Assembly: GCF_001429545.1 (NCBI RefSeq)
Contig: NZ_LMSP01000001.1
Location: 477,189 to 541,188 of the forward strand
From: Paenibacillus sp. Soil787
GTDB lineage: Bacteria > Bacillota > Bacilli > Paenibacillales > NBRC-103111
DNA length: 64,000 bases
Reading direction: 5' to 3'
Below the pieces are notes generated by a model. That model worked only from the letters and a program-made list of their open reading frames with translations. It was not told the DNA's origin and made no database searches. Position numbers and translations under genes: made by a program. This document shows, piece after piece, positions 36,208-46,700 of the stretch (the first letter of the stretch is position 1; every line of letters starts with the position of its first letter).

Positions 36208-39200
36208 ATGACAAAGACTATCGAAAATCTCTCCTTATGGACAGGGATGAGCGGATCCGATACGGATTATGCACTTCTAAGCCATGAGGCGGAGGCGATC
36301 TTCGAATACGATAAGGCGCAGGATTGGCGGCCATGGGACGCTCTTTCGCTGGAGGTTAATCTTCCAAAGAATACAACGATTCTGCTGACATTCCGAATTT
36401 ATCCGCTTGCAATTGGCAGACCGGAATATATTCCTTTTACGACGGCTGCCGCGGCAGTGAGCGGCGAAGGCTGGACAACAATAGAAGTATCGTTCACTGA
36501 ATTCGATTATTCCCATGCTGTACCCGCATTTTGGCGCATGGTAAGCAGGGTGGGCATGAAGGCTCAAATTGTTGCGGGCGGACAAGTGGAGGAGTTGCAA
36601 GTCAGAAGGCTTCGGCTAAAGACGCTAGGTCGGATTTCCTTACATGCGGAGCAGCTGTCCCGATCGGCTGAACCGGGAGAAACCGTTGTCTACGACCTGA
36701 CGGTCCGCAATGAAACGGACGAAACGCAGGCTGTAACTCTCAGCTTGGAACGTTACGGGTACGAATCTATGGATTTACTGCTCGAACCGAAGCTTCTTCT
36801 TCTTGATCCCGGCCAATCAGGCATGGCATCGCTGCGGACTGCGGTTCACGATGGAATCGCTCCAGGTGGGTTTGAGAAACATACGATTAAGGCAATACCG
36901 AATGGTAACGCCAACTACGCTAAACGAATGACCTTGCATACCGTACGAGAGCTCCACCATCCTTATATTATGCATACGGAAGCCGGGTGGGAGCAGGTCA
37001 AACGAAATGCCAATACCTACGACTGGGCGAGGAGAGAGTTGGGCAATTATGTCCGAATGGCGGAGGAATGGGTTGTTCCCGAGGCATTGGGAGCAGGAAA
37101 GCCTCACGCCTTCGAGCTGTCACAGCGGTTTCATCTGCACGCGACAGGCGTTGCATGGAAGCTCACCGGCCGAGCGGATTTACTCGAGAAGGCTGTATGC
37201 TTCTTGAAGAGGTTCGCAGATCCTGAGACCGGATATCCGGCTACGGATGCTCCGTTTCTACACATTTATGCCTCCCGCGAAGAGAGAGCATTGCCGACTC
37301 CCAGGGCTGTAAAGGTAAGTACCGGCGGGCTCATACACGAAGGCGAACTGATGCTGGATATCGCCTCCGTCTACGACTTGGTTTACGATGCGGAATGCTG
37401 GACGGAGGAGGACCACCGCAGGATCAAGGCGGCATTCCGACTCTTTATCGAGAAGGTCGATTGGATGATCACCGACGGGGATACGAATAATATTCCATCC
37501 GGCGGCATGGTCGGAGCGTTCCTGTGCAGCTTGGTCATCCAAGACATGCACTTTATTCAGCGCTTCCTCCACGGACCGGGCGGTTTTGTAGACATGGTGG
37601 CAACCGGCGTCATGGATGACGGCTGGTATTTCGAAGGGGCAACCAACTATGTTATCTTGTTCGCCGATATGTTTACGCGCCTGGTTCAGGCTTGCGAGCC
37701 TTGGGGTCTCAATCTGAAAAATTGGTGTGTGCCGCCCTCTTATAGAAGGAATGCAATGCTTTCGCCTTGGTCAATGACAAAGGAGAAGCCTTTCCTCGGC
37801 ATGTCGTTCGAGAAATACGGGCCGGTTCACCGCAATGGCAGATCGGTGCGAGACGTCTGGGATGCTATGCTGCCTTTCATCGACGACCGCGGCATTCTGT
37901 TCGGCGCCAACGACTCTACGGCGAAGGATATGGTGAAATGGTACGATCTGGCTTATTATGTTTGGCGCGATCCGAAATATGTATCCGTTATTCGCACTGC
38001 GGACAGACGTGACTTGATTTACGGAGTAGGGGAACTGCCCGAGCCGCCGGTACGCCATGACGAACGATCCGTTTATGCCGACAACGTCGGATTGGCTTTG
38101 CTGCGCTCACGGAAAGCGGGTGTTGCGCCTTCCTCACAGCTCCAGGCTGTGGTGAAATACGGCAGCCACGGTGGTTACCACGGACATTTCGACCGGATGG
38201 GACTGTCTGCTTTGATGCGGCATGGCAGAAACGCATACGGCCCCCTCGCCTCTTGGTTCGGCTACAATTCGTTCATGTTCAAGATGTGGGTGCAGGCTTC
38301 CATGTCCCACAATATGGTCGTCGTCGATGAGCGCATGCAGGAGCCGGTGCCGTCGAATCGCCTGTTGTTCTACAACGGTTCGATGCTGAACGTTTGTGCC
38401 GCCCAGACGTCGGCAAGGTGGAGCGATCCGCCGTACGGAGGCCAAACACCGTACCCAGAGACGTTCCCGGAGGAGAGAAGTCTGATCGAGGGCCGCGACG
38501 TTCCGGTTCCTGCCATCGATAGAAAACAGGGGAATGTCGGAACGTATTCCGAGCAGGTTCTGCAGCGCAGGCTAGTCGCGGTGACGGATGATTATGTCAT
38601 AGTGGCGGACTACCTGCGAGGTGAAGAAACGCATACGTTCGACTGCCTTCATCATTATCAGGGCTTCCGGGACCTTGCGGCAGAGCGGAAGCGGCACATT
38701 CGCCATACGGGGCAAATGAACGACGATCCTTACGGCTCCGGCCAGTTCATAACCGACTGCGATTGGTATGAATGCGAAGCTCCCGTGCAAATCCGGTTTT
38801 CCCACCAATACGACCGGGTAAAGGATGATAGTGACGGCCGCCACGCCATGTACAACGAGAATGGCCCTATGAATCTCGATGTGCATTCGCTATGGCCGCG
38901 GCGGCAGGAGGTTATGACCGGATGGTATGCCGAGGCCGACCAGATCAACAAGACGATAAGCTACAAGGTGTCTGGAGATGGAGTGACGCTTGCGGAAGGA
39001 CGTTTCGGCGCCTGGATATTGGGGAAAAGAAGCGTACAGATTGATCTTACAGGCATGAAGGAGCTTAAGCTGCTGGTCGGAACGGATAGAGCAGCCAAGA
39101 AAACCATCTTCTGGGGAGATCCCTTTGTTGTGACTAAGGCCGGCCATCGTATTCACCTCTCCGATTTGCCCGTCCGTTACGACAATGTAGATCGCGGGAA

Positions 39201-39639
39201 CGGCATCGGTATCGATTATTACGGAGGTCCGGTGCATCTGGCAGGGGATAGCTATGAGAGTGCGCTGCCGTTTGAGCCTTTAGATTTCGGGCAGCCAGCC
39301 GAAGCGGTATTTGACTTGAACGGTCTCGACGCTGTCAGCTTCGAAGGGACCATCGGCGGCGATTATCCGCTTGGCAACGATACCGCCCGGAGGAAAACCA
39401 TTAGTGTCCGCAGCGTTGGCAAAGAAGCATACTTCCTGACGGTTATTGAACCGCACGAAGGAGATTCGGCAATTGTATCAGCTGATGCTTCCTCGCCGGG
39501 AGAACTGACCGTTGATCTCGCCGACGGACGGACGCAAGTGTTGTCGATTCGAGGTCTGGAAGGAGACGGGAAAGGCATTCACGTTCATGTCCGGGAGCTT
39601 GTAAACGGCGTTATCGTGCGAGAAGAAACGGCGAAATAA
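36208..39639 (+). CDS. Heparinase II/III-family polysaccharide lyase, cytoplasmic, copy 1
   Basis: A 1143-aa protein without a signal peptide. N-terminal beta-sandwich regions (about 1-250) are followed by an alpha-helical toroid (about 260-560) and an antiparallel beta-sandwich with the heparinase II/III signature YGSHGGYHGHFDR near residue 650, where His residues are expected at the active site. SMSHNMVVVDE follows. GGAAGG lies before the ATG. Family members cleave uronic-acid-containing glycans by beta-elimination; a cytoplasmic location implies exo-type action on imported oligosaccharides. A frameshifted homologue is at 59258. Substrate unknown. Confidence 0.87.
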   Translation: MTKTIENLSLWTGMSGSDTDYALLSHEAEAIFEYDKAQDWRPWDALSLEVNLPKNTTILLTFRIYPLAIGRPEYIPFTTAAAAVSGEGWTTIEVSFTEFDYSHAVPAFWRMVSRVGMKAQIVAGGQVEELQVRRLRLKTLGRISLHAEQLSRSAEPGETVVYDLTVRNETDETQAVTLSLERYGYESMDLLLEPKLLLLDPGQSGMASLRTAVHDGIAPGGFEKHTIKAIPNGNANYAKRMTLHTVRELHHPYIMHTEAGWEQVKRNANTYDWARRELGNYVRMAEEWVVPEALGAGKPHAFELSQRFHLHATGVAWKLTGRADLLEKAVCFLKRFADPETGYPATDAPFLHIYASREERALPTPRAVKVSTGGLIHEGELMLDIASVYDLVYDAECWTEEDHRRIKAAFRLFIEKVDWMITDGDTNNIPSGGMVGAFLCSLVIQDMHFIQRFLHGPGGFVDMVATGVMDDGWYFEGATNYVILFADMFTRLVQACEPWGLNLKNWCVPPSYRRNAMLSPWSMTKEKPFLGMSFEKYGPVHRNGRSVRDVWDAMLPFIDDRGILFGANDSTAKDMVKWYDLAYYVWRDPKYVSVIRTADRRDLIYGVGELPEPPVRHDERSVYADNVGLALLRSRKAGVAPSSQLQAVVKYGSHGGYHGHFDRMGLSALMRHGRNAYGPLASWFGYNSFMFKMWVQASMSHNMVVVDERMQEPVPSNRLLFYNGSMLNVCAAQTSARWSDPPYGGQTPYPETFPEERSLIEGRDVPVPAIDRKQGNVGTYSEQVLQRRLVAVTDDYVIVADYLRGEETHTFDCLHHYQGFRDLAAERKRHIRHTGQMNDDPYGSGQFITDCDWYECEAPVQIRFSHQYDRVKDDSDGRHAMYNENGPMNLDVHSLWPRRQEVMTGWYAEADQINKTISYKVSGDGVTLAEGRFGAWILGKRSVQIDLTGMKELKLLVGTDRAAKKTIFWGDPFVVTKAGHRIHLSDLPVRYDNVDRGNGIGIDYYGGPVHLAGDSYESALPFEPLDFGQPAEAVFDLNGLDAVSFEGTIGGDYPLGNDTARRKTISVRSVGKEAYFLTVIEPHEGDSAIVSADASSPGELTVDLADGRTQVLSIRGLEGDGKGIHVHVRELVNGVIVREETAK

Positions 39640-39950
39640 ACCGCAAATCGTTACGATTCAACCAAAATAGTGAGATTTTACACCTGATCTTTGATGAGCA
39701 TTTAAAGCTTTTATACGAAATCCAAACTTTCGCATTACCAACAATGATCCTATAGTAAGGGTATCGTTCGAGATTAAATATTACGGGGTCCCCGCAAAGT
39801 AATGTATAAACTCTTATCGAAGCAAGTCCAAGATGCATGACCGCCTTAAGCGGAAAGTTTAGACGCCGATTGAGTTTTCTACTCAATGCGGGCGGAATAT
39901 GCTTCGAAGCAATACGTCACTTTGTGGGGTAAATTAGAGGAGGGACTAAG
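39640..39950 (+). promoter_or_regulatory. Intergenic region before importer 2
   Basis: 311 bp without a supported gene. A possible promoter is TTCGCA (39729-39734) and TATAGT (39751-39756) with a 16-base spacer. Two small hairpins follow, CCGC-CTTAA-GCGG at 39841-39853 and ATTGAGT with ACTCAAT at 39869-39887. I do not find the upstream block of importer 1 here, which suggests a different regulator. Confidence 0.4.
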
Positions 39951-40934
39951 ATGGACGAGACATTGTCGGCAGTACGCCCTGAATACTCAGGCAGCCGCAT
40001 TAAGAAAAATCATGGAGTCGTCGGGCGCTTCTTTTATGAACTGCTCCGCAATAAATTTATGTACGCTTTAGCCCTTCCCGGGATGATATGGTTCTTTGTA
40101 TTCGCTTATCTTCCAATGGGAGGCATTGTTATTGCTTTCCAGGATTTCAACGTAATGAAGGGAATAACGGGGAGCAAGTTCGTCGGACTGAAAAATTTCG
40201 AATTTTTCTTTCGAACGAACGACTGGCTCAAGGTCGTGAGTAATACGTTGTTTCTTAATATTTTGTTCATTGCGTTTGGAACAATTGCCGCCGTAGTCAT
40301 TGCAATCATGGTGACGGAAATCGGCGGAAAGACGTTCAAGAAAGTATCGCAGTCGGTGATGATCTTTCCTCACTTCCTCTCATGGACGGTTGTGGCCATG
40401 TTTATGACCGCATTCGTCGCGACGGATGGAGGCTTTATTAATCAAATTCTCGGGGGATTCGGTATCGCGCCGATCACTTTCTTGTCATCGCCACAATATT
40501 GGCCTATCATTCTAGTGCTTCTGAAAATTTGGCATGGCGCCGGATTCGGCTCCATAGTCTACATGGCCACAATCGCCGGAATCAACCCGGAGGTTTATGA
40601 GTCCGCTTCTATGGACGGCGCCAGCCGCCTACAGAAAATTAGGTTCATTACGATGCCGTTATTGAAACCTACGATTATCTTGCTGACTATCCTGTCAGTG
40701 GGCGGCATATTCAACGGCGATTTTGGCTTAATTTATGCGATTATCGGACGTAATCCGATGCTGTATCCAACGACGGACGTCATAGACACGTACGTATTCC
40801 GCGCCTTGATGGACCTCGGTGATTTGGGGATGGCGGCCGCCGTAGGCTTTTTGCAATCGTTCATCGGATTCGTGCTTGTCGTAACCGTCAATGCTGTCGC
40901 CAAGAAAACGGCGCCGGATTCCGCCATCTTCTAG
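39951..40934 (+). CDS. LplB-type sugar ABC importer permease, importer 2
   Basis: A 327-aa permease with six membrane segments and the EAA loop YESASMDGASRLQKIRFITMP. AGAGGAGGG lies before the ATG. It resembles the importer 1 permease in plan but differs clearly in sequence. It begins an operon of two permeases and a binding lipoprotein, again without an ATPase. Confidence 0.93.
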   Translation: MDETLSAVRPEYSGSRIKKNHGVVGRFFYELLRNKFMYALALPGMIWFFVFAYLPMGGIVIAFQDFNVMKGITGSKFVGLKNFEFFFRTNDWLKVVSNTLFLNILFIAFGTIAAVVIAIMVTEIGGKTFKKVSQSVMIFPHFLSWTVVAMFMTAFVATDGGFINQILGGFGIAPITFLSSPQYWPIILVLLKIWHGAGFGSIVYMATIAGINPEVYESASMDGASRLQKIRFITMPLLKPTIILLTILSVGGIFNGDFGLIYAIIGRNPMLYPTTDVIDTYVFRALMDLGDLGMAAAVGFLQSFIGFVLVVTVNAVAKKTAPDSAIF

Positions 40935-40952
40935 CAGGAAGGGAGTATTAGA

Positions 40953-41840
40953 ATGATAAAGGAAAGTATATCAGATAGGCTGCTCAAAGCGACATTTTAC
41001 GTTATCATCGCTATCTTTTCAGTGTATTGCTTAGTACCGTTCTATGCCGTTGTAGCCAGCTCATTTACTACGGAGTCTGAAATTGTTAAGAACGGGTATA
41101 TGCTGTTGCCCAAGAAATTCAGTCTGGAAGCCTATAAGCTGATTTTTCAAGACAATACCATCTATCGGGCCTATGGTGTAACGATGTTCGTTACCTTAAT
41201 CGGCACTGCGCTGTCGATGCTGTTCACCAGCGCATTGTCCTACGCCATCTCGTCGAAAACTGTGAAGTACCGTAATGCAATCGCTTTCTACGTCTATTTC
41301 ACGCTGCTTTTCCATGGCGGTCTGGTCACCTCCTATCTACTTATATCCAAATATTTGGGCATGAAGGATTCGATCTGGGTGCTGATTATTCCAAGCATGA
41401 TAAGCGCGTGGAACATGTTCCTGCTGCGAAACTTCTTCGCTACCATCGACGATTCGCTCTCGGAATCCGCTAAAATCGACGGAGCCAATGACGCCTATAT
41501 TTTGTTCCGCATCATTTTGCCGATTTCGCTTCCCGCAATCGCAACGATTGGACTGTTCTATGCGTTAGGGTACTGGAACAATTGGTTTAGCGCACTTCTT
41601 TATATCAACGATCCGCATAAGTATCCGCTGCAATATTTGATTCAGCGCATTATGAACAATTTGGATTTTATCAACCAGGTGGCTCCAAGCGCCAACGTCA
41701 ACATTCCGGATTACATTCCTCCGGCGATAACGGTTCGGCTGGCAACAACGATTGTGACGATAGGTCCCATTATTTTCCTATATCCGTTTCTGCAGAAATA
41801 CTTTGTCAAAGGCTTGCTGGTTGGTGCCGTCAAAGGCTAA
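40953..41840 (+). CDS. YtcP-type sugar ABC importer permease, importer 2
   Basis: A 295-aa permease with the EAA loop SLSESAKIDGANDAYILF and the family C terminus YFVKGLLVGAVKG. It starts 18 bases after the upstream stop with AAGGGAG before the ATG. It pairs with the LplB-like protein of importer 2 to form the channel. Confidence 0.93.
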   Translation: MIKESISDRLLKATFYVIIAIFSVYCLVPFYAVVASSFTTESEIVKNGYMLLPKKFSLEAYKLIFQDNTIYRAYGVTMFVTLIGTALSMLFTSALSYAISSKTVKYRNAIAFYVYFTLLFHGGLVTSYLLISKYLGMKDSIWVLIIPSMISAWNMFLLRNFFATIDDSLSESAKIDGANDAYILFRIILPISLPAIATIGLFYALGYWNNWFSALLYINDPHKYPLQYLIQRIMNNLDFINQVAPSANVNIPDYIPPAITVRLATTIVTIGPIIFLYPFLQKYFVKGLLVGAVKG

Positions 41841-41903
41841 TCCCGCTTATTATTCAGCGGTTTAGTATAAACGAATTGAAACATAAAGGGAGGAAAAACA
41901 AAC

Positions 41904-43517
41904 ATGAAAGCAAAAACAATTTCAGCCGCACTCCTTGCATTAACCGTGCTCGGAACGACGGCGGCATGTAGTAACGGCAAGAACGATCCGGCAAGTTCGG
42001 CCCCGAATGACACTGGCAAGCAAGCGGCAGCTCCGGCGCCGGTTACGCTGAAGGGAATGCTGTTCGGCGATCAGCCGAAGGACATGCAGGTGGTGTTAGA
42101 TGAATTCGAGAAACGTACCAAGGACAACTTGAACACAAAGCTCAACATTCAATGGAATCCGGCAGCCGATCACAAACAAAAGACCAAGCTGATGATGGCT
42201 GCTGGCGAAGAGATGGATTTCGTCTTCGATGCCGATTTCTTTAACCTGAAGGAGCTTGTGCCGCAGGGCGCATATGCCCAGCTTGACAAATACTTCAATA
42301 ACGACGCCTATCCTGGCCTCAAGAAAGCGTTTCCTTCGGAGTTTGTAGAAGCGAACAAAAGGTTCGACGGACACTTGTACACGATTCCGTTTACGCAATA
42401 TTTCTTTGATATTACCGTCGTCTACCTGCGCAAAGACCTGCGCGAGAAATACGGGCTTCCGCCAATCAACAGCTATGACGATTTACAGAAATTTTATGAT
42501 AAAGTGCTAGAGAACGATAAAGGTATGACGCCGCTTGCGCTGCGGGGCAATAGAGGGTACCAGGATATTACGGGAATAGATAGTGTAAACCCTGATATGC
42601 CGACGGTACGTTCAGTTGGGCTCGCGGGGTGGTCATTCTGGGTCCACTTGTCCGACGATTTGAAGAAAGTCCAAGATATTGTCGAGGTAGGTGATCCGGC
42701 ATCGGAATGGGCCAAGCTGCCGGCGCCGTACAATTCAATGAAGACAGCGCTCCCTCAATACGACAAGTGGGCGGAGTGGAACAAATACCTGGAGAAAGAT
42801 GTTGTTAGCCAGAAGGATGACAAAGGATACTTCATGTCTGGTAAAGCGGCTTCCTTCTATGCAACCTTGTCCGAATATGCCCAAGACAAGAAAAAGCTGC
42901 AGGAGACGATCCCCGGAGCGGATTTGGAAATGTTCGTGCTCAATCCGAAATCTCGGGATATGAAGCCGCAAGCCATTGGTGTGGACTACAGGTCGAACAA
43001 CTCCATAGCGATCCCGGCCAATTCCAAAAATATTGACAGAACGATGAAGTTCTTTGACTGGCTGTACAGCAGCAAGGACAATCACGATCTGTTTGAATAC
43101 GGCATCCCGGGCAAGCATTGGCAGGCGGTTGGCGACAATCAGATCAAATTGCTCGACGAGGCAAAAAACTACAATTTCCCTGGCTACGAACTCACCTGGA
43201 ATCCTGCGATGATCCGTTTGAACAGCGATCTGGACGACAAGGTGAAAAAATATTTCGAATACTCGGCGAAACCGGATACGTATTTTTTGGCAGGGCTGAG
43301 AAAGTTCCAGTTCGATAACACCAACTTTAAAGCGGAAATCGCTAACATCGCATCCAAAACCGATCCTTTCAACCAGCTGCTCAAAGATGGTCAAATAAAG
43401 GATTGGGAAGCGCAAGTGACCAAGCTGAAAGGCGAGATGGATGCTCTTGGCATGGATAAGCTCCGCGTCGAGCTGAAGAAGCAACTTCAAGATTACCTCG
43501 ATAAGGGCGGCAAGTAA
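41904..43517 (+). CDS. Extracellular solute-binding lipoprotein, importer 2
   Basis: A 537-aa LplA-type binding protein. The signal peptide ends in the lipobox TTAAC with lipidated Cys 22, then an Asn/Ser/Pro/Ala-rich linker and the binding fold (LKGMLFGDQPKDMQVVLDEF, GEEMDFVFDADFFN). AAAGGGAGG precedes the ATG. It is only distantly similar to the importer 1 protein, which fits a different ligand size or composition. Confidence 0.92.
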   Translation: MKAKTISAALLALTVLGTTAACSNGKNDPASSAPNDTGKQAAAPAPVTLKGMLFGDQPKDMQVVLDEFEKRTKDNLNTKLNIQWNPAADHKQKTKLMMAAGEEMDFVFDADFFNLKELVPQGAYAQLDKYFNNDAYPGLKKAFPSEFVEANKRFDGHLYTIPFTQYFFDITVVYLRKDLREKYGLPPINSYDDLQKFYDKVLENDKGMTPLALRGNRGYQDITGIDSVNPDMPTVRSVGLAGWSFWVHLSDDLKKVQDIVEVGDPASEWAKLPAPYNSMKTALPQYDKWAEWNKYLEKDVVSQKDDKGYFMSGKAASFYATLSEYAQDKKKLQETIPGADLEMFVLNPKSRDMKPQAIGVDYRSNNSIAIPANSKNIDRTMKFFDWLYSSKDNHDLFEYGIPGKHWQAVGDNQIKLLDEAKNYNFPGYELTWNPAMIRLNSDLDDKVKKYFEYSAKPDTYFLAGLRKFQFDNTNFKAEIANIASKTDPFNQLLKDGQIKDWEAQVTKLKGEMDALGMDKLRVELKKQLQDYLDKGGK

Positions 43518-43534
43518 AAAGGTGCAGGCAGGCG

Positions 43535-43567
43535 GCCGATCTTATGCTGAACATACATGAGATCGGC
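43535..43567 (+). terminator. Hairpin after importer 2
   Basis: GCCGATCT pairs with AGATCGGC around a 17-base loop. There is no T run, so it may stabilise the mRNA end or be a weak terminator. Confidence 0.4.
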
Positions 43568-43657
43568 TCTCAGCCATGCTGCGCAGGCCATGTCTTGCAG
43601 TGATGAGAAGACTTTTTCTTGATCGGAACCATGGCAGGGCTTGTTTGAGGACTGAAA

Positions 43658-43708
43658 TGAGAGCGCTTTCTTATCAGCTTGAGGCCGTATATTTAAGTAT
43701 TTTATAAT
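43658..43708 (+). promoter_or_regulatory. cre box and promoter of the 1166-aa lyase gene
   Basis: TGAGAGCGCTTTCT at 43658-43671 fits the cre consensus. TTGAGG at 43679-43684 and TATAAT at 43703-43708 (18-base spacer) follow. CcpA bound here would lie directly upstream of the -35 element. Confidence 0.6.
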
Positions 43709-43732
43709 CATCGAAAACTTGGAGGAGTCGAT

Positions 43733-46700
43733 ATGCGAATCAACCGATTGAGAAAAAAACTTGTCTCTAAACTTATTTTAGGCTTGGTGTTGCCACTGGC
43801 TTTGTTCGCTGGTGCCGTCGGCCAGCCGCAGTCAGCCGCTGCCGACGCAAGTTTTGTCCATCCCGGCATGATCTTTACACAGGCTGATCTGGATCGCATG
43901 AAACTGCAAGTTGCTTCTAATCAAGCTCCGGCAATTTACGAATGGAACAATTTGAAAGCGAATCCAACAGCTTCTTTGAATTATGCCCCATCAAACTTTG
44001 ATCCTATTGTTTACAGAAACGATTCTGTGAATGGGAATAAAGGAAATACCAATCTGTATTACAGCGCATCGGCAGCACTTATGAATGCGATCGAGTGGTA
44101 TATTTCCGGAGACCAAGCCTATGCGGATCATGCGATCCAACTTCTGAACGGTTGGTCCTACAATTTGACCTCTATCCAGGGGCATGACGCCCAATTGGCG
44201 GCCAGCATCTATGGGTACAAGCTGTTGAACGCCGCCGAGATCATTCGATCCAGTAATGCGGGGTGGTCATCAGCGGATATAAGCAAATTTACCGAGATGA
44301 TGACGAACGTTTTTTATCCGCTGACGAGCACGTACGGCCAGGTGAACGGCGGTTGGGCTAACGGAAACTGGGATGCCGTCGATACGGTCTTCAATCTCAG
44401 CTTCGGCGTTTGGACGGAAAATAAAGAAATCTACAATCAAGCCGTTGATTATTATAAGAACGGTGCAGGCAACGGGACTGTCATGCACTATATTCTGAAT
44501 GACGACGGCGAGGTTCAGGAAAGCGGGCGTGACCAAGGCCACACTCAGGGCGGTCTCGCAGGTCTGGCCGAAGCGGCACAGATCGGCTGGAATCAGCGGG
44601 TAGCGGTTCCGAGCGGCGGCGATATGTACTCTTATCCGAACAATACGTACCGACTGCTCAAAGGCATCGAATACACCGCGAAATACAACTTGGGATACGA
44701 CGTTTCTTATACACCGATCCCGGGTGTAGGCTACACGCTGGACGACATGGCGAAAGGCTACTCGTGGATCCCCGGACTGGCGATTTCGCCGATCGGGCGG
44801 GGCAATTTCAGCCCCATATACCAGCAGGTCTATAACCTTTATGTGAATAATACTGGTTTGCCGGAATCCATGCTGCCCTATACCAAACAAGTGATAGCGA
44901 GACAACCGTTTCAAGCGTTTGCCCTAGACTTCCCGTCATATGGGGGACTGTTATTCAACAGCCAAGATACCCCGCATTCCGATCAGTGGGGTAAGTCGGA
45001 AACGATTACGATGACAAACCGCGGTGCGGGCAAATCTATCGTCGTCATTAACGATCAATCTCCGGCTTCCGTGGAACAGCAGTTCATCTCTGCGGCTGAT
45101 GCTTCTGTGCGGGGAGGCACGTCCGCCAAAATTAATTATGGCGCGGATGCAACGATGACAAGCAAGTTGTCTACAGCGGATTTCACACGGGAAGCTTATC
45201 TCAAATTTGACCTGAGCGGATACGCTGGAACCAAGGTCGATTCCGCTACCGTGAGGCTGTACGCCGCATCGGTAGGCGCCAACGTAGGCAATACGGAAGC
45301 GGATTATGTAGCGGACGACAGTTGGACTGAGAGCGGTGTTACCTGGAATACGAAACCGACCTCCAGCGCCATTCTTGCCACTTGGCCGAAACCGAAGGCA
45401 GCAGGCTTTATCCAATTTGATGTGACGAATCAATTGAACGCGGAACTGGCCCAATCCGGGGATAAGAAGCTTTCCATCCGTATGCAATCTCTTTTGAGCG
45501 GTGATGGGGTGGATTACAGCACCAAAGAGGCGACTACAGCCGGCAACCGTCCGACACTTATCCTCAAGAACGAGGCGATGTCGTACCGGTATGCTATCGA
45601 ATACCTTGGCACAAGCAATTTGTACGCGTACCGGTCGCTTGCCAACAACAAATATTTAACCGTGATGTCGGATGGCACATTATTGGCCAATTCGAACACT
45701 ATCGGAACTGAACAAACGTTTGCTTACACCAATAACGGTTCTGGCAATGTCATGAAGTCGATGCTGAACGGCAAATATGTGACTGTCGATTCGGCAACGG
45801 GGCTGTTGAAGGCGAATGTAGACAATGTAACTAACGATTACGGGCGCTTCGATTATCAAACCCCGATCGATTCGCCAGTCACAACGGCCACAATTTCGAT
45901 TATGGCGCCGGATGGACAAGATGGGTGGTACGTGCATCCAGTCACCCTGGCGTTATCGGCATCCGCTTCGGCACTTCAAGTGAAAAACACCGTTTATAGC
46001 CTTGATGAAGGGCAAACTTGGCAAACCTATGCGGGACCGATTGCGTTCGATCAGGATGGCCAGTATTCAGTTTGGTATGAATCGAGGGATAGCGGGGGCG
46101 GCGTAGAATTTGCCCGTAACGTCTCATTCAAGCTGGATGCGACCGCTCCGGCCGATGCCACCTTCGCTGCAGATATGACAGCGCCGACTAACCACGACGT
46201 CACTGTAACGATCAGCTATCCAGCTGATGCAGCTGTGAAGGAGTACAAAGTAGGCGAAAGCGGCACATGGACAGCTTATGGGGCTCCTGTGGTTGTTTCT
46301 GCAAACGACACTGTATATGCACGGAGCAAGGACGCTGCTGGTAACATATCGAATGAGACGAACTACATTGTCAGCAATATCGATCATATCGCACCCGCAG
46401 ATGCAAAATTAGCTGTAGATACCACAGCACCGACCAACCAAGGTGTCACTGTTACGATCAGCTACCCGGTTGACGCAGCGGTGAAAGAATACAAAGTGGG
46501 TGAAAGCGGCGCATGGACAGCATACACCGCCTCAGTTATTGTTTCCGATAATGACACCGTGTACGCAAGAGGAACGGATGCCGTAGGCAATGAATCCAAT
46601 ATCACCAGCATGACAGTAAGCAACATTTATAAAATTGCCCCTGTAACTGCAGCAACATTAAGTCCGGCCGCCCCTAACGGCAACAATAGTTGGTACACGA